Assembly (NCBI GenBank): GCA_015228935.1
Contig: JADGCO010000001.1
Span: forward strand, 1 to 64,000
Source: Magnetococcales bacterium
GTDB taxonomy: Bacteria > Pseudomonadota > Magnetococcia > Magnetococcales > DC0425bin3
Direction: 5' to 3'
DNA: 64,000 nucleotides
Of the stretch, positions 7,350 through 16,014 are shown in pieces. The notes under the pieces were generated by a model. That model searched no databases and was not told where the DNA came from. It worked only from the letters and a program-made list of their open reading frames with translations. The first letter of the stretch is position 1; the number at the start of each line of letters is the position of its first letter. The translations under genes were made by a program, and so were the position numbers.

Positions 7350-9089
7350 ATGGCCAGAAATCTTTTTCTTTATGTGACCAACCACAACCTGATCTCCTAC
7401 CCCTGGGAGGAAAATACCTTTGGCGAGGCGGCCTGGTTCGCCCATGGCGGTGAGGACAAGGGCCGTTTTCTGGAATATCTGGACTCCTTTGCGGCTGGAT
7501 TCACGGCATATATTCTCACCGATCTGACGGAAGAAGAGATTAAACAGGAACGGGTTCCCCGGCTTAACCCGTTCAATCGTTCCCAGATGCTGGAGCATCG
7601 GGCGCAACGGCTTTTGCGGAACACCCCCTTTCGCCATGTGCAATATCTCGGCAGGGATTCCCAGGTCAAGACCCAGGACAACGTCCTCTTTTCCGGCCTG
7701 ACCGACCCCGAGACAACCCTGCTTGCCTGGGTGAACATTTTGTTGGAAAAGGGGATTCCTCTGGCAGGCATCTGGTCCCTGCCGCTTTTGACTCCTCGGG
7801 TATTCCACTCGGTCATCGATGCGAAACATAAAAATGTCCTGCTGTCGAGTATCAATACCGGGGGACTGCGTCAAACCTTCATGCGGGATGGTCAGATCCA
7901 GATCAGTCGTTTGAGTCCTGTTCCTACCCTGGAGACGGAAAAGCTGGTGCCGTTTCTCCATGGTGAGGTGGCGCGCATGATGGGATACCTCTCCAGTCAG
8001 AGGCTGCTCGCCTGGGGCTCGGAAATGCATGTTTATATTCTGTGTGATCAAGCCCTGATCGCACTGTTGAATGCCGGTCCCAGGGAGGTGAGCAACCATC
8101 ATCTGCATCCGGTGGATGTGGCTGTTCTGACCAACCGCGTGGGATTGAAAAACACCCTGGAGGCCGGAAAAATGGACCGGCTGTTCGGGCATTACATCAT
8201 TCGACGGCATCTTCCGAACCATTATGCACGCCCATTGGATATCGCTGTTTTTCATTCGATGCAACTTCGGCAACAGGTGCGTTGGCTGGCGGCAGGCATG
8301 GCCGGAGTTGGTCTGCTGGCGGGAACTATTTTGTTTTTCCAGGCACGTGCCGATCAGGAACGCTTGCCGGCCCTGTTGCAACAGGTTCAGGAAATGGAGA
8401 AAAAAAGACCCTCTGGTGAGGTCAGCAACCAGGATCTGACCGTTCGGGATGTCCAACGCATCGTCGAAGCGGTCCCGGTGGTCGAAACTCTGCAAAAACA
8501 TGCCATGGATCCATTGCGTCTGCTGCAAATTGTTGGACCAATCCTTGCGGAACACCCTTCACTCTGGTTGAACAGTCTTGAATGGTCTGTCGGGCGGGAG
8601 GGGGTTCAACCGGTACCTGCTGCCACCGAAAGGGGTCGGGGAGGAAAAGGAGGACCTCCGGGTGGCCGGGCAGGAACACCTCCAGGCGGTCGGGGAAGCG
8701 CAGGAGCGGGGACAGGAGGAACATTGCCCGGCAGTCGGGCAGCGGCGGGCACAGGAGGATCCCCGCCTGGCAGCCGCGGAGGAGGAGCGCCACCTGGCAA
8801 TCAAGGAGAAACAGCAACTGAAAGAACGGATTATCAAACGGGCCAGATTTCCGGCCATATCCATCCTCTGCCCAGGGATGCCAAAGAGGCATTGAGCAAG
8901 GTCGAGGCTTTCATCCGTGACCTGCGTACACTTCCGGAGGTGGTTGAAATCCAGCCTGTCAAGATGCCCATGAATCTGGGACAGGGGGCCGTCATTCAGG
9001 GAGGAGGAGGATCCATCAGTGGTGGTGGGGCCGTTTCGGCGGATGCTGCCCTCTTTGTCTTGAAAGTGATTCTGGCCACGAGACCATGA
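7350..9089 (+). CDS. PilM/PilN-like (MshI-type) pilus assembly protein
   Basis: 579 residues. The N-terminal ~290 residues are homologous to the N-terminal domain of the ATPase at 3277 and resemble the cytoplasmic PilM/MshI-type domain. One membrane segment lies near 312-330 ('GMAGVGLLAGTILFF'), followed by a periplasmic part with a Gly/Pro-rich stretch (about 429-490) and a PilN-like C-terminal end. Start ATG 7350 is chosen (MARNLFLYV); an upstream TTG at 7281 adds residues unlike the family. The Gly-rich stretch appears to be read in the wrong frame (see findings). It overlaps the next gene by 4 bases. It probably links cytoplasmic motor to periplasmic alignment complex. Confidence 0.75.
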   Translation: MARNLFLYVTNHNLISYPWEENTFGEAAWFAHGGEDKGRFLEYLDSFAAGFTAYILTDLTEEEIKQERVPRLNPFNRSQMLEHRAQRLLRNTPFRHVQYLGRDSQVKTQDNVLFSGLTDPETTLLAWVNILLEKGIPLAGIWSLPLLTPRVFHSVIDAKHKNVLLSSINTGGLRQTFMRDGQIQISRLSPVPTLETEKLVPFLHGEVARMMGYLSSQRLLAWGSEMHVYILCDQALIALLNAGPREVSNHHLHPVDVAVLTNRVGLKNTLEAGKMDRLFGHYIIRRHLPNHYARPLDIAVFHSMQLRQQVRWLAAGMAGVGLLAGTILFFQARADQERLPALLQQVQEMEKKRPSGEVSNQDLTVRDVQRIVEAVPVVETLQKHAMDPLRLLQIVGPILAEHPSLWLNSLEWSVGREGVQPVPAATERGRGGKGGPPGGRAGTPPGGRGSAGAGTGGTLPGSRAAAGTGGSPPGSRGGGAPPGNQGETATERTDYQTGQISGHIHPLPRDAKEALSKVEAFIRDLRTLPEVVEIQPVKMPMNLGQGAVIQGGGGSISGGGAVSADAALFVLKVILATRP

Positions 9090-9706
9090 AAACACAATCC
9101 ATCAAGTGGAAAATTCTGGGCGGTTCCCTGGTTTTGTTGTTCCTTGCCCTGATATTTTCCGTTGCCCTGGTCTGGGGGGGGATGGAATACCAGGATCGCA
9201 TGGCGGTGCGGCTCCAGGAATTGGAAAAAAACATTGCCAAATTGCAGACACGCAAAAAACAGAGTGCCGCTCAGGAACAGCGTCTTGCCGAGATGCGACC
9301 CCGGTTTGAGGAGTTCCGAAAAATGGGAAGCATTGGCGATGAACCTCGTTTACGCTGGGTGGAAGCGGTCCAGGAGTTGGATGCGTTGGTCAAACTGCCC
9401 GTGCCAATCCGGTTCAAACTGGATCCGCCCCAACCCTTCGTCTCTTCCATATCCCTGCCGCCAATCCAGGAATACATGGTGTTGTCCAGCCGCATGGAGT
9501 TGACCTTCGGTCTGCTCCACGAAGAAGACCTGGCCAATCTGCTCAACCTCCTGCAACAAAAAAAAGTCGGGATCTTCCATGTCAACCGATGTAAAATCCA
9601 ACAGGCTCGTCCCCTGCCTGAAAATCAGGAAATTCGCGAAGTGGGGGTCAATCTGGAAGGAAGTTGTGCCCTGGACTGGTTGACTTTGCGCGAGATGTCC
9701 AAATAA
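9086..9706 (+). CDS. PilO/MshJ-like pilus alignment protein
   Basis: 206 residues with a short cytoplasmic start, one membrane helix (about 9-32), a coiled coil ('RLQELEKNIAKLQTRKKQ') and a compact periplasmic ferredoxin-like C-terminal domain, the plan of PilO and MshJ. Its position after a PilM/PilN-like gene and before a PilP-like gene matches pilMNOP and mshIJK order. The ATG overlaps the end of the upstream gene (ATGA), implying translational coupling. Primary sequence similarity is weak as is normal for this family, so the call rests on architecture and context. Confidence 0.7.
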   Translation: MKTQSIKWKILGGSLVLLFLALIFSVALVWGGMEYQDRMAVRLQELEKNIAKLQTRKKQSAAQEQRLAEMRPRFEEFRKMGSIGDEPRLRWVEAVQELDALVKLPVPIRFKLDPPQPFVSSISLPPIQEYMVLSSRMELTFGLLHEEDLANLLNLLQQKKVGIFHVNRCKIQQARPLPENQEIREVGVNLEGSCALDWLTLREMSK

Positions 9707-9711
9707 TTCCC

Positions 9712-10575
9712 ATGAATCAATTTTGTTGCCACGGAATTGCAGGAATGCTGCTGGTCATTGCCGGATTGCTCGCGCCGCTGTCGATTCTCCGTGCGACCGA
9801 AGGGAGTGATCTCGCCAACATTCTGCCGGGCCGCCTTTTTACCACCCCGGAAAATCGGCAGATCCTGGATCGATTGCGGCGGGGAGAGCGTGTTCCCAAG
9901 CCGGTTCTGCTCCGGAAAAAAGAGACTGACGGGGCAGATCAACCGAAAACCGCTGCCCCCGGCGAACCGATCATTCAGGGACCGCGCTTCCTTACCGTGA
10001 GTGGTCTGGTCCAAAAACGTGATGGGAGTTTCGTGGCATGGCTCAACGGCAAAAGTTTTGATCTGGCAACCGGCATGACAGGTGAAGGGTTTGTCGTGTC
10101 ACCGACTCGTACTGCTGTGGAAGAGATTGCCATTCTGTTGGAGGACCATGCAACGCCTTTCCTGCTGAAGCCCGGCCAAACCCTGGATGCAGACCAGAAA
10201 AAGATCGACGACAGTTTTCGAATTCCGGAACGGGTGCGCCAGTTGGCCCAGCGTGGCAAGCCCCTGCCTGTCATCCCTGTTCCTGATCCATCCGCAGTTG
10301 GCACACGGAATGAAAAGCACCCGGACTCAGAGAAGACAACCCAAAAAGCGGATGACTCCGGCAAGAGTGCAGAGACAAATTCCAGGAATGCTCATTCCAC
10401 CGGGACAACGCCATCTGGTACAAAAAAGGCCGGCAAGGAGATGGATCCCGACCAGGAGCTGGAACCGGACAAAATATTTGACCTGGCCAAAAAGGTCAAA
10501 AATGCCGGGAAAGGTGGTGGAATCAAGGGCCTGCTGGATACGGCCACGGAGGTGTCGCGTGCGGTTGGCCAATAG
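9712..10575 (+). CDS. PilP/MshK-like periplasmic pilus protein
   Basis: 287 residues from ATG 9712, five bases after the previous stop. A signal peptide or anchor (about 8-27) is followed by 'LFTTPENRQILDRLR' and a small beta-rich segment ('VSGLVQKRDGSFVAWLNGK'), the pattern of MshK and related PilP-like proteins that contact the secretin. The last ~90 residues are a charged, Ser/Thr/Lys-rich linker ending in a short helix. The longer frame from 9664 overlaps the upstream gene and is less likely. Confidence 0.65.
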   Translation: MNQFCCHGIAGMLLVIAGLLAPLSILRATEGSDLANILPGRLFTTPENRQILDRLRRGERVPKPVLLRKKETDGADQPKTAAPGEPIIQGPRFLTVSGLVQKRDGSFVAWLNGKSFDLATGMTGEGFVVSPTRTAVEEIAILLEDHATPFLLKPGQTLDADQKKIDDSFRIPERVRQLAQRGKPLPVIPVPDPSAVGTRNEKHPDSEKTTQKADDSGKSAETNSRNAHSTGTTPSGTKKAGKEMDPDQELEPDKIFDLAKKVKNAGKGGGIKGLLDTATEVSRAVGQ

Positions 10576-10609
10576 AGAATCACGACAGAATGCTGTTGAG
10601 TCGAAACCC

Positions 10610-11335
10610 ATGGCCATGAAGTCGGCACGAGGATCCATGGCGTCGGAACGTGGAGCCGTCATGCTCCTGACCCTGACGGTCCTGGTGATGGCGGGACTTT
10701 CCTTTGCCCTGGATGCCCTGTTGATCAAGAGTTCCCGGGTTCGGGAAGATGTGCGGGCATTTCAGGTTTTGTCGCAGGCCAAGGAGGCATTGATCGCCTA
10801 TGCGGGAGCTTCAGATCGGACCAACAACCTGGGGCGTCTCCCCTGCCCCTTTCTCGGCAACATCAGCAATTATGATACCGACGGCACAGCAGCTTCCGAG
10901 TGCAATGCCGTGACCGGCGTGGCGGACACTGTCAATTCTTTTGGATTGTTGCCTTGGAGTACCCTGGGATTGGCTCCATTGCGCGATGGCAGCAACTCCC
11001 CCATTCTGTACGCTGTGGCAGGGCGCTACAAAAGGGGATCCAGCACATCCATCCCGCCCTACCCTGCCGGTAACCTGACCCTGAACAACAATTCGGGAGA
11101 TTATGTGGCATTTGTCTTTGCCCCCGGCAACCCGCTCTCCACCCAGACCCGGGTTCTCAACGATACGGCGGCCAATCAGCAGGCGCAGTTTTTGGAGAGA
11201 CGTGCCGGCATCACAGGTGATTTTGAATTGGCCAAGATTGATGTCAACAGTACCACCCCGGCGGCCGATCGTTACAATGATCGGGTTCTGGGTATCAGCC
11301 AGAATGATTTGATCTATGCTGTCACCCGGAATTGA
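10610..11335 (+). CDS. PilX/MshP-like minor pilin-associated protein
   Basis: 241 residues. It begins with a short basic segment, 'SERGAVMLLTLTVLVMAGLS', which has the form of PilX/GspK-like proteins (a charged or small-residue start then a long hydrophobic helix), followed by a globular exported domain with one 'CPFLG' cysteine and 'FGLLPWSTLGL', a motif recurring in the pilin-like proteins here. It terminates in a one-base overlap with the next gene (TGATG). Alternative ATG starts at 10616 and 10637 are possible. Likely a minor subunit at the pilus tip or in initiation. Confidence 0.6.
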   Translation: MAMKSARGSMASERGAVMLLTLTVLVMAGLSFALDALLIKSSRVREDVRAFQVLSQAKEALIAYAGASDRTNNLGRLPCPFLGNISNYDTDGTAASECNAVTGVADTVNSFGLLPWSTLGLAPLRDGSNSPILYAVAGRYKRGSSTSIPPYPAGNLTLNNNSGDYVAFVFAPGNPLSTQTRVLNDTAANQQAQFLERRAGITGDFELAKIDVNSTTPAADRYNDRVLGISQNDLIYAVTRN

Positions 11336-13104
11336 TGCACCACGGATATTTTAACGTTGCGGAGGCAGCAGGAGCCGAAATCATGGAGCCGATCTCCTCA
11401 TTCCAAGCCGGGCGTCATCTTTTCCGGGCCATCTGGCGGCGGATTCGCGGCTTTTCGCTGATTGAAATTTCCGTGGCGATTGCCGTTGTCGGTCTGGTGG
11501 GAGGATCGGCGGTGGTGACCGTAAACATGCAACGGGAAAAAACCCAACGGGACAAAACCAACATTTCACTGGAACGGATCAAAGAGGCTGTGAAATGGTA
11601 TGCGGTGGCGCAGGGCTACCTGCCCTGTCCGGATACCGATTTCGATGGGGTGGAAAATGTCACCGGCGGGGCTTGTGACCAGCAGTTTGGCTTGCTGCCA
11701 TCTGTAGACCTGGGTTTGCAATCTCCGGATCCAGCAGGCAATCGGATTGCATATTATGATCCCTGGGGCAATCCGTTTACCTATCATGTGTCGCAGTTTT
11801 ACAGTAACAGCAACTCGCCCATCAGGGGAACGACCAATGGGGATTTGACAGTTTTGAGCCGAAATCCCGACGGAAGCAACACCACCCTGGGAAGTGTCTA
11901 TCCGGTGGTGGTGGTTTCGCATGGACGGAACGGCTACGGTCACTACAAACGCAACACCATGTCTTTGGAACGGGATCCTGTAGACCCCAGCACCATCAGC
12001 AACCCAGCCGAGCGGGAAAATGCCAATGATGACAATACATACATGGTTGGCACCGGCGATGATATTGTGTTCTGGTTGTCATCCCTGAATCTGAAAAATG
12101 AAATGACTACGGCGGGAGTTACCCTCTCTACGGTGACAACGACTTCGACAACGACTTCGACGCCGACGACATCGACGGCTCCAACGACCACCACGTCGGC
12201 TCCAACGACCACCACGTCGATTTCAACGTCCACCACTTCGGTCCCAACGACCACCACGTCAATTGAAACAACCACGTCCACAACCACATCGACATCCGTA
12301 GCAACGACATCGACTTCAACTTCGACTTCGACTTCGACTTCGACTTCAACTTCGACTTCAACATCCGTGCCGACGACGACCTCGTCAATTTCGACCACCA
12401 CATCGGTGCCAACGACCACCACATCGGCCCCAACAACCACCACATCGGCTCCAACGACCACCACATCGGTCCCAACAACCACCACATCGGTTGCGACGAC
12501 CACCACATCGGTGCCAACGACCACCACGTCGGCCTCAACGACCACCACGTCGGTCCCAACAACCACCACCTCCGTGCCAACGACCACCACGTCGGCATCA
12601 ACGACCAGCACCACGTCGGTATCGACCACATCCACATCCAGCGTTGCGGCGTCTGCCGGACTGCTCTTTACCGGCAGCAACTACAACTGTTTCGGTAACA
12701 GACCCACCAGCATGAACTCCTCGACCGGGGATGCCCGGTTTGTGAGAGGAGACAGTGCCAGGGCCGACAATCCCTGTCTTGTCTTGCCTGCGGCCAATCC
12801 GACGTATTTCTTTACCAGCTTTACAGCATCCGCAGGCCTGACTGGAACCAACGAAATTGAAATCCGGCCCGAGAATGGTTTTGGTTCCATCACCTGCCGG
12901 TTCAGTTTCACCAGTGCCGGAACAAGCAGTTGCAGCGGATATTCAATCACCATCACCAAATCTTCCGCTGCATCCGGGACGATCAAGGTCAACTTCGGAA
13001 ACAAAAACATGTCCAGTTTGAGCAGGCTGGAAATCAAGATCAACGATCTGAGTTCCAGCTATATTGATTTCAAATACATGTGCATCGGAACCTGCGGTCA
13101 GTAA
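11335..13104 (+). CDS. Minor type IV pilin with Thr/Ser stalk and Cys-rich tip domain
   Basis: 589 residues. A prepilin leader ends at 'RG', then 'FSLIEISVAIAVVGLVGG' forms the type III signal with Glu5, processed by PilD. A pilin-like head follows ('LPCPDTDFDGVEN' is shared with the paralogue at 28637-29467). Then come about 175 residues that are almost purely Thr, Ser, Pro, Val and Ala in a TTTTS-x-P pattern (bases 12124-12645), and a ~145-residue C-terminal domain with four or more cysteines. The layout, with a rigid mucin-like spacer carrying a terminal domain, suggests an adhesin displayed on the pilus. The stalk is a possible O-glycosylation target; this last point is inference. Confidence 0.8.
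   Translation: MHHGYFNVAEAAGAEIMEPISSFQAGRHLFRAIWRRIRGFSLIEISVAIAVVGLVGGSAVVTVNMQREKTQRDKTNISLERIKEAVKWYAVAQGYLPCPDTDFDGVENVTGGACDQQFGLLPSVDLGLQSPDPAGNRIAYYDPWGNPFTYHVSQFYSNSNSPIRGTTNGDLTVLSRNPDGSNTTLGSVYPVVVVSHGRNGYGHYKRNTMSLERDPVDPSTISNPAERENANDDNTYMVGTGDDIVFWLSSLNLKNEMTTAGVTLSTVTTTSTTTSTPTTSTAPTTTTSAPTTTTSISTSTTSVPTTTTSIETTTSTTTSTSVATTSTSTSTSTSTSTSTSTSTSVPTTTSSISTTTSVPTTTTSAPTTTTSAPTTTTSVPTTTTSVATTTTSVPTTTTSASTTTTSVPTTTTSVPTTTTSASTTSTTSVSTTSTSSVAASAGLLFTGSNYNCFGNRPTSMNSSTGDARFVRGDSARADNPCLVLPAANPTYFFTSFTASAGLTGTNEIEIRPENGFGSITCRFSFTSAGTSSCSGYSITITKSSAASGTIKVNFGNKNMSSLSRLEIKINDLSSSYIDFKYMCIGTCGQ
12124..12645 (+). repeat. Tandem Thr/Ser-coding repeat (mucin-like stalk)
   Basis: Degenerate ~15-18 base units of the type ACGACCACCACGTCGG(T/C)(G/T)CC repeated about 25 times, with an inner run of ACTTCG hexamers near 12314-12360. 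All units keep the reading frame. Copy number could vary by slippage without frameshift, changing stalk length. Confidence 0.9.
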
Positions 13105-13110
13105 TGGACC

Positions 13111-13827
13111 ATGGATCAATCATTGCGTCCCATTCCCCGTCACCTGATCATGCTGCTGATCGTTGCCCTGCTCTTCCAGGGAGGGTGGAAATTCCGGGAG
13201 AGGCAGCCCGTTGCCCGCACGCAAGATCTGGCCCCCCCGCCACGTCTGGAAATGTTGCACCTCTGGTCCCTGGGAGACCCGACCACGGCGGCCCGTTTCG
13301 GGATGCTCTGGCTGCAAACCTTTGACGCGCAGCCGGATGTGATCGTGCCATTGCGTGAGATGAATTACCACAACCTGGTTGCCTGGCTGGAACGCATTCT
13401 GGAATTGGATCCCCGCTCCGAGTATCCGCTGTTTGCCGCTGTGCGGATTTATGGGTTTGTCCCGGATGCCCAACGCGAACGCCTGATGATGGATTTTGTC
13501 CATCGCGCCTTTCCGGGCGACCCCCAGCGTCGCTGGAAATGGCTGGCCTTCGCCGCCGTCCAAACCCTGCACCGGCTCCAGGATCCTGACCGGGCGCTCC
13601 TGTACATGCGGGATATCGACCAAAAGGTGCAAAGTCAACAATTGCCATTTTGGGTGCGTGGCTTGCATGCCAGAATATTATATGGCAAAAATGAGTTTGA
13701 CAGTGCCCGAAGTCTGATGCAGGCTCTCCTGGCACGTGGCGGTGTAACCAATACACGTCAAAAACAAGCCATGGAACTCTGGCTCGAAAAGTTGAAAGAA
13801 AAAGGAAATCCCCATGAAAATCAATAA
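13111..13827 (+). CDS. Membrane-anchored helical (TPR-like) accessory protein
   Basis: 238 residues: an N-terminal membrane anchor (about 11-24), then an all-helical region with repeated 'LDPRSEYPLFAAVRIYGF' and 'ILYGKNEFDSARSLMQALL' pieces resembling TPR hairpins. Proteins of this type without a name are common next to MSHA pilin genes. The gene starts 6 bases after the minor pilin gene and its last 14 bases overlap the start of the pilin at 13814, so it belongs to the same operon. A role in pilus assembly or stability is inferred from position only. Confidence 0.6.
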   Translation: MDQSLRPIPRHLIMLLIVALLFQGGWKFRERQPVARTQDLAPPPRLEMLHLWSLGDPTTAARFGMLWLQTFDAQPDVIVPLREMNYHNLVAWLERILELDPRSEYPLFAAVRIYGFVPDAQRERLMMDFVHRAFPGDPQRRWKWLAFAAVQTLHRLQDPDRALLYMRDIDQKVQSQQLPFWVRGLHARILYGKNEFDSARSLMQALLARGGVTNTRQKQAMELWLEKLKEKGNPHENQ

Positions 13828-14458
13828 TAATAAAGATGGCGGTTTCAGTCTGATTGAAATTGCCATCGTTCTGGTGATCATCGGTCTGTTGATCGGCGGC
13901 GTCCTCAAAGGCCAGGCCATGGTCAAAAATTCCAAGATCAAGCGCATCGCCACGGATACCCAAAGCACCCAGGGTGCCGTCAACTCCTACATGGATTCCT
14001 ACTGGTTCCTGCCGGGTGATGACTCCGGTGCCGCCACCCGTTGGGCAATAGCTCCCACAGCCGGCAATGGAGATGGTGTCATCGCCGGACTTTTTGTTCC
14101 TGCCGCGCCAGCCGCAAACGAAACTGCACTGGCCTGGGACCACCTCTACTGCGAGGGTCTGGTGAAAGGGTCGTGCGTGGCAGGCGGGACTGCGGTAGCC
14201 AATCCCATCAACCCTGTCGGAGGTCCTACAGGTATTGCTGATGGTCGTGCATTAGCCGTTCTGGGTATGCCCCAAAAAGTAGTCTGCATGGAGAGTATGC
14301 CCTCCGAGTATGCCATGATCTATGATCAGCAATTCGATGATGGTGTCGGTAATACCGGGAGTATCCGGGGAAGTCAAAATGGGGAGACTGCCGCAACTCC
14401 TGGCACGGCTCAAGCCTATGCCGTGGGCCAAGTGATCCATATTTGTACCGGTTTCTGA
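13814..14458 (+). CDS. Type IV prepilin, probable major pilin
   Basis: 214 residues. Short leader ending 'DGG', cleavage before 'FSLIEIAIVLVIIGLLIGG' with Glu5, then a ~180-residue head with cysteines that could form the usual C-terminal disulfide (final 'HICTGF'). The size and short leader fit a major MSHA/type IV pilin better than the other pilin-like genes here. Its start overlaps the upstream gene by 14 bases with AAAAGGAAATCCCC before the ATG. A hairpin lies 20 bases after the stop, which could set transcript abundance. Confidence 0.85.
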   Translation: MKINNNKDGGFSLIEIAIVLVIIGLLIGGVLKGQAMVKNSKIKRIATDTQSTQGAVNSYMDSYWFLPGDDSGAATRWAIAPTAGNGDGVIAGLFVPAAPAANETALAWDHLYCEGLVKGSCVAGGTAVANPINPVGGPTGIADGRALAVLGMPQKVVCMESMPSEYAMIYDQQFDDGVGNTGSIRGSQNGETAATPGTAQAYAVGQVIHICTGF

Positions 14459-14477
14459 TTCTGTTTCGGATCTCTTC

Positions 14478-14517
14478 TCCTGGACCGTTTCCAAAATCAT
14501 CTGAAACCGGTCCAGGA
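14478..14517 (+). terminator. Hairpin after the pilin gene
   Basis: Inverted repeat TCCTGGACCGTTTC / GAAACCGGTCCAGGA with one bulge and an 11-base loop. No following T-run, so it may be a transcript-stabilising or partial terminator rather than a strong intrinsic one. It lies between the pilus genes and the ABC ATPase. Confidence 0.5.
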
Positions 14518-14546
14518 AAGAGTTTCTCTGAAGTCCCCCTCCCCCC

Positions 14547-15281
14547 ATGGCAATGGACGCATTTGACATTGTGGATGTGACCAGGCGCTACGGGTCTCTC
14601 TCGGTGTTGGCAGGATTGAAACTGCGAGTCCGTGAGGGAAGTTCATTCGGCCTTGTGGGCGGCAACGGTGCCGGCAAGACCACACTCATCAAATGCATCC
14701 TGGATCTCTGCCGCCCGGATACCGGAACCATCCGGATTTTTGGCACGGCTTCCACCCGGGTCGAGGCACGGCGACGAGTCGCCTATCTGCCGGAACGTTT
14801 TCTCCCGCCCAGTCACCTCCAGGGTCGGGAGTTTCTCGCCAGCATGATTCTCCTGCATGGCCAGTCCGTAAGCCGGACCAGGATGGAAGAGACCGTCGCC
14901 GCCCTGGATATGGACCCTTCCGCCTTGCGCAAGCCCGTCCACACCCTCTCCAAGGGGATGACCCAAAAGCTGGGCCTGGCTGCCTGCCTGTTGAGCGGCA
15001 AGGATCTTCTGGTCCTGGATGAACCCACCTCCGGGCTGGATCCCCTTGCCCGTGCCCTGTTCAAGGAGCAACTCCGGGAACGGCAGCGTCAAGGGCATAC
15101 CCTGTTCATCAATACCCACATTCTGGCCGATGTGGAAAACCTGTGCGACACCATGGCCATTCTCCACCATGGCCGGTTGCTTTTCCTGGGAACCCCCACC
15201 CGGTGCCGGGAACAATTCGGTGGCGATTCCCTGGAAAATGCCTACCTCAATGCCGTGCGCACCCTGGGTCAGGCAGCTTGA
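14547..15281 (+). CDS. ABC transporter ATP-binding protein
   Basis: 244 residues of a single nucleotide-binding domain: Walker A 'GGNGAGKTT' near 32-40, signature 'LSKGMTQKLG' near 133, Walker B 'LLVLDEPTSGLDP' near 153, and an H-loop 'NTHIL'. It resembles the export-type ATPases of the NosF/CcmA-like group. No permease follows; the best candidate partner is the permease on the other strand at 27844-28635, whose neighbourhood is rearranged. Start ATG 14547; ATG 14553 is also possible. Confidence 0.8.
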   Translation: MAMDAFDIVDVTRRYGSLSVLAGLKLRVREGSSFGLVGGNGAGKTTLIKCILDLCRPDTGTIRIFGTASTRVEARRRVAYLPERFLPPSHLQGREFLASMILLHGQSVSRTRMEETVAALDMDPSALRKPVHTLSKGMTQKLGLAACLLSGKDLLVLDEPTSGLDPLARALFKEQLRERQRQGHTLFINTHILADVENLCDTMAILHHGRLLFLGTPTRCREQFGGDSLENAYLNAVRTLGQAA

Positions 15282-15305
15282 AATGCCGCCACCAGTCTGC
15301 GAAAT

Positions 15306-15869
15306 TTGATCCGATTGCCGACAGGTTCACCATTGTGGCAGTATCAGCCGGAAATGCGGTACCATGTGATCGACGAAGGAAAATACCCGGATCAGGATCT
15401 GAAAGGTCGTTGGTCCCTGACCGCCATATTCTTTCGAATACAGCATCCGGTCATCCCTGCATTGGTCCTGGATGCCAGTCGTGACCTGGTCGTCTGGTTT
15501 GACAAGCATCCAGACGGTCCACCCGTGAAACGTCTGTTCCGGGAACTGCTGATCGTGGCTCTGGAACGAGTCAAGAAACAAGATCCCCGCCCGCACGTTC
15601 CTGTAGAGCTTGAGGAGATTGTCATCATGCTGACACGTTATATCGATAAATGGGAAAAAGACATTGAACAGAGGGGAATCCTGATCGGCGAAAAAAAGGG
15701 TGAACAGCGCACCCTGCTCCTCCTGATTCAACGTCGTTTTGGCTCAACACCGGAATGGGTCCATGCCAGACTGGGCGGTGCCACTCTGGAAATGCTCGAT
15801 ATGTGGACAGAAAATATCCTGGATGCCACATCGTTGGAAGCCGTTTTCCAGGAACGGATCAGGCAATAA
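15306..15869 (+). pseudogene. Rpn-family nuclease, 5'-truncated
   Basis: 187 codons matching the C-terminal part of the intact Rpn-type protein at 26559-27530: the same 'GSPLW.YQP' and 'ID' segment, then a helical tail with 'GEKKGEQRTLLLLIQRRFG'. The N-terminal PD-(D/E)XK nuclease core (about 130-170 residues) is missing and the only start is a weak TTG. It lies between the ABC ATPase and the glycan cluster at the edge of the inserted island, which suggests that it marks a recombination event. Confidence 0.65.
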
Positions 15870-16014
15870 ACAGGTGTCACCACCAGCATCATTCCATTCT
15901 GGCAACACATGGCCCATGTCGCCATCAAAAAGTTGTCGGCCATGCAGGACTCTCCCTGGAAAACGTATGAAAAACAGGCCGGATTTTATTGAATTTTAAT
16001 ACTTGCAACCTGGC

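Noticed and set aside
12124-12645. CRISPR or non-coding satellite
   Set aside because: Units are short, degenerate and in frame within a pilin gene; there are no unique spacers.
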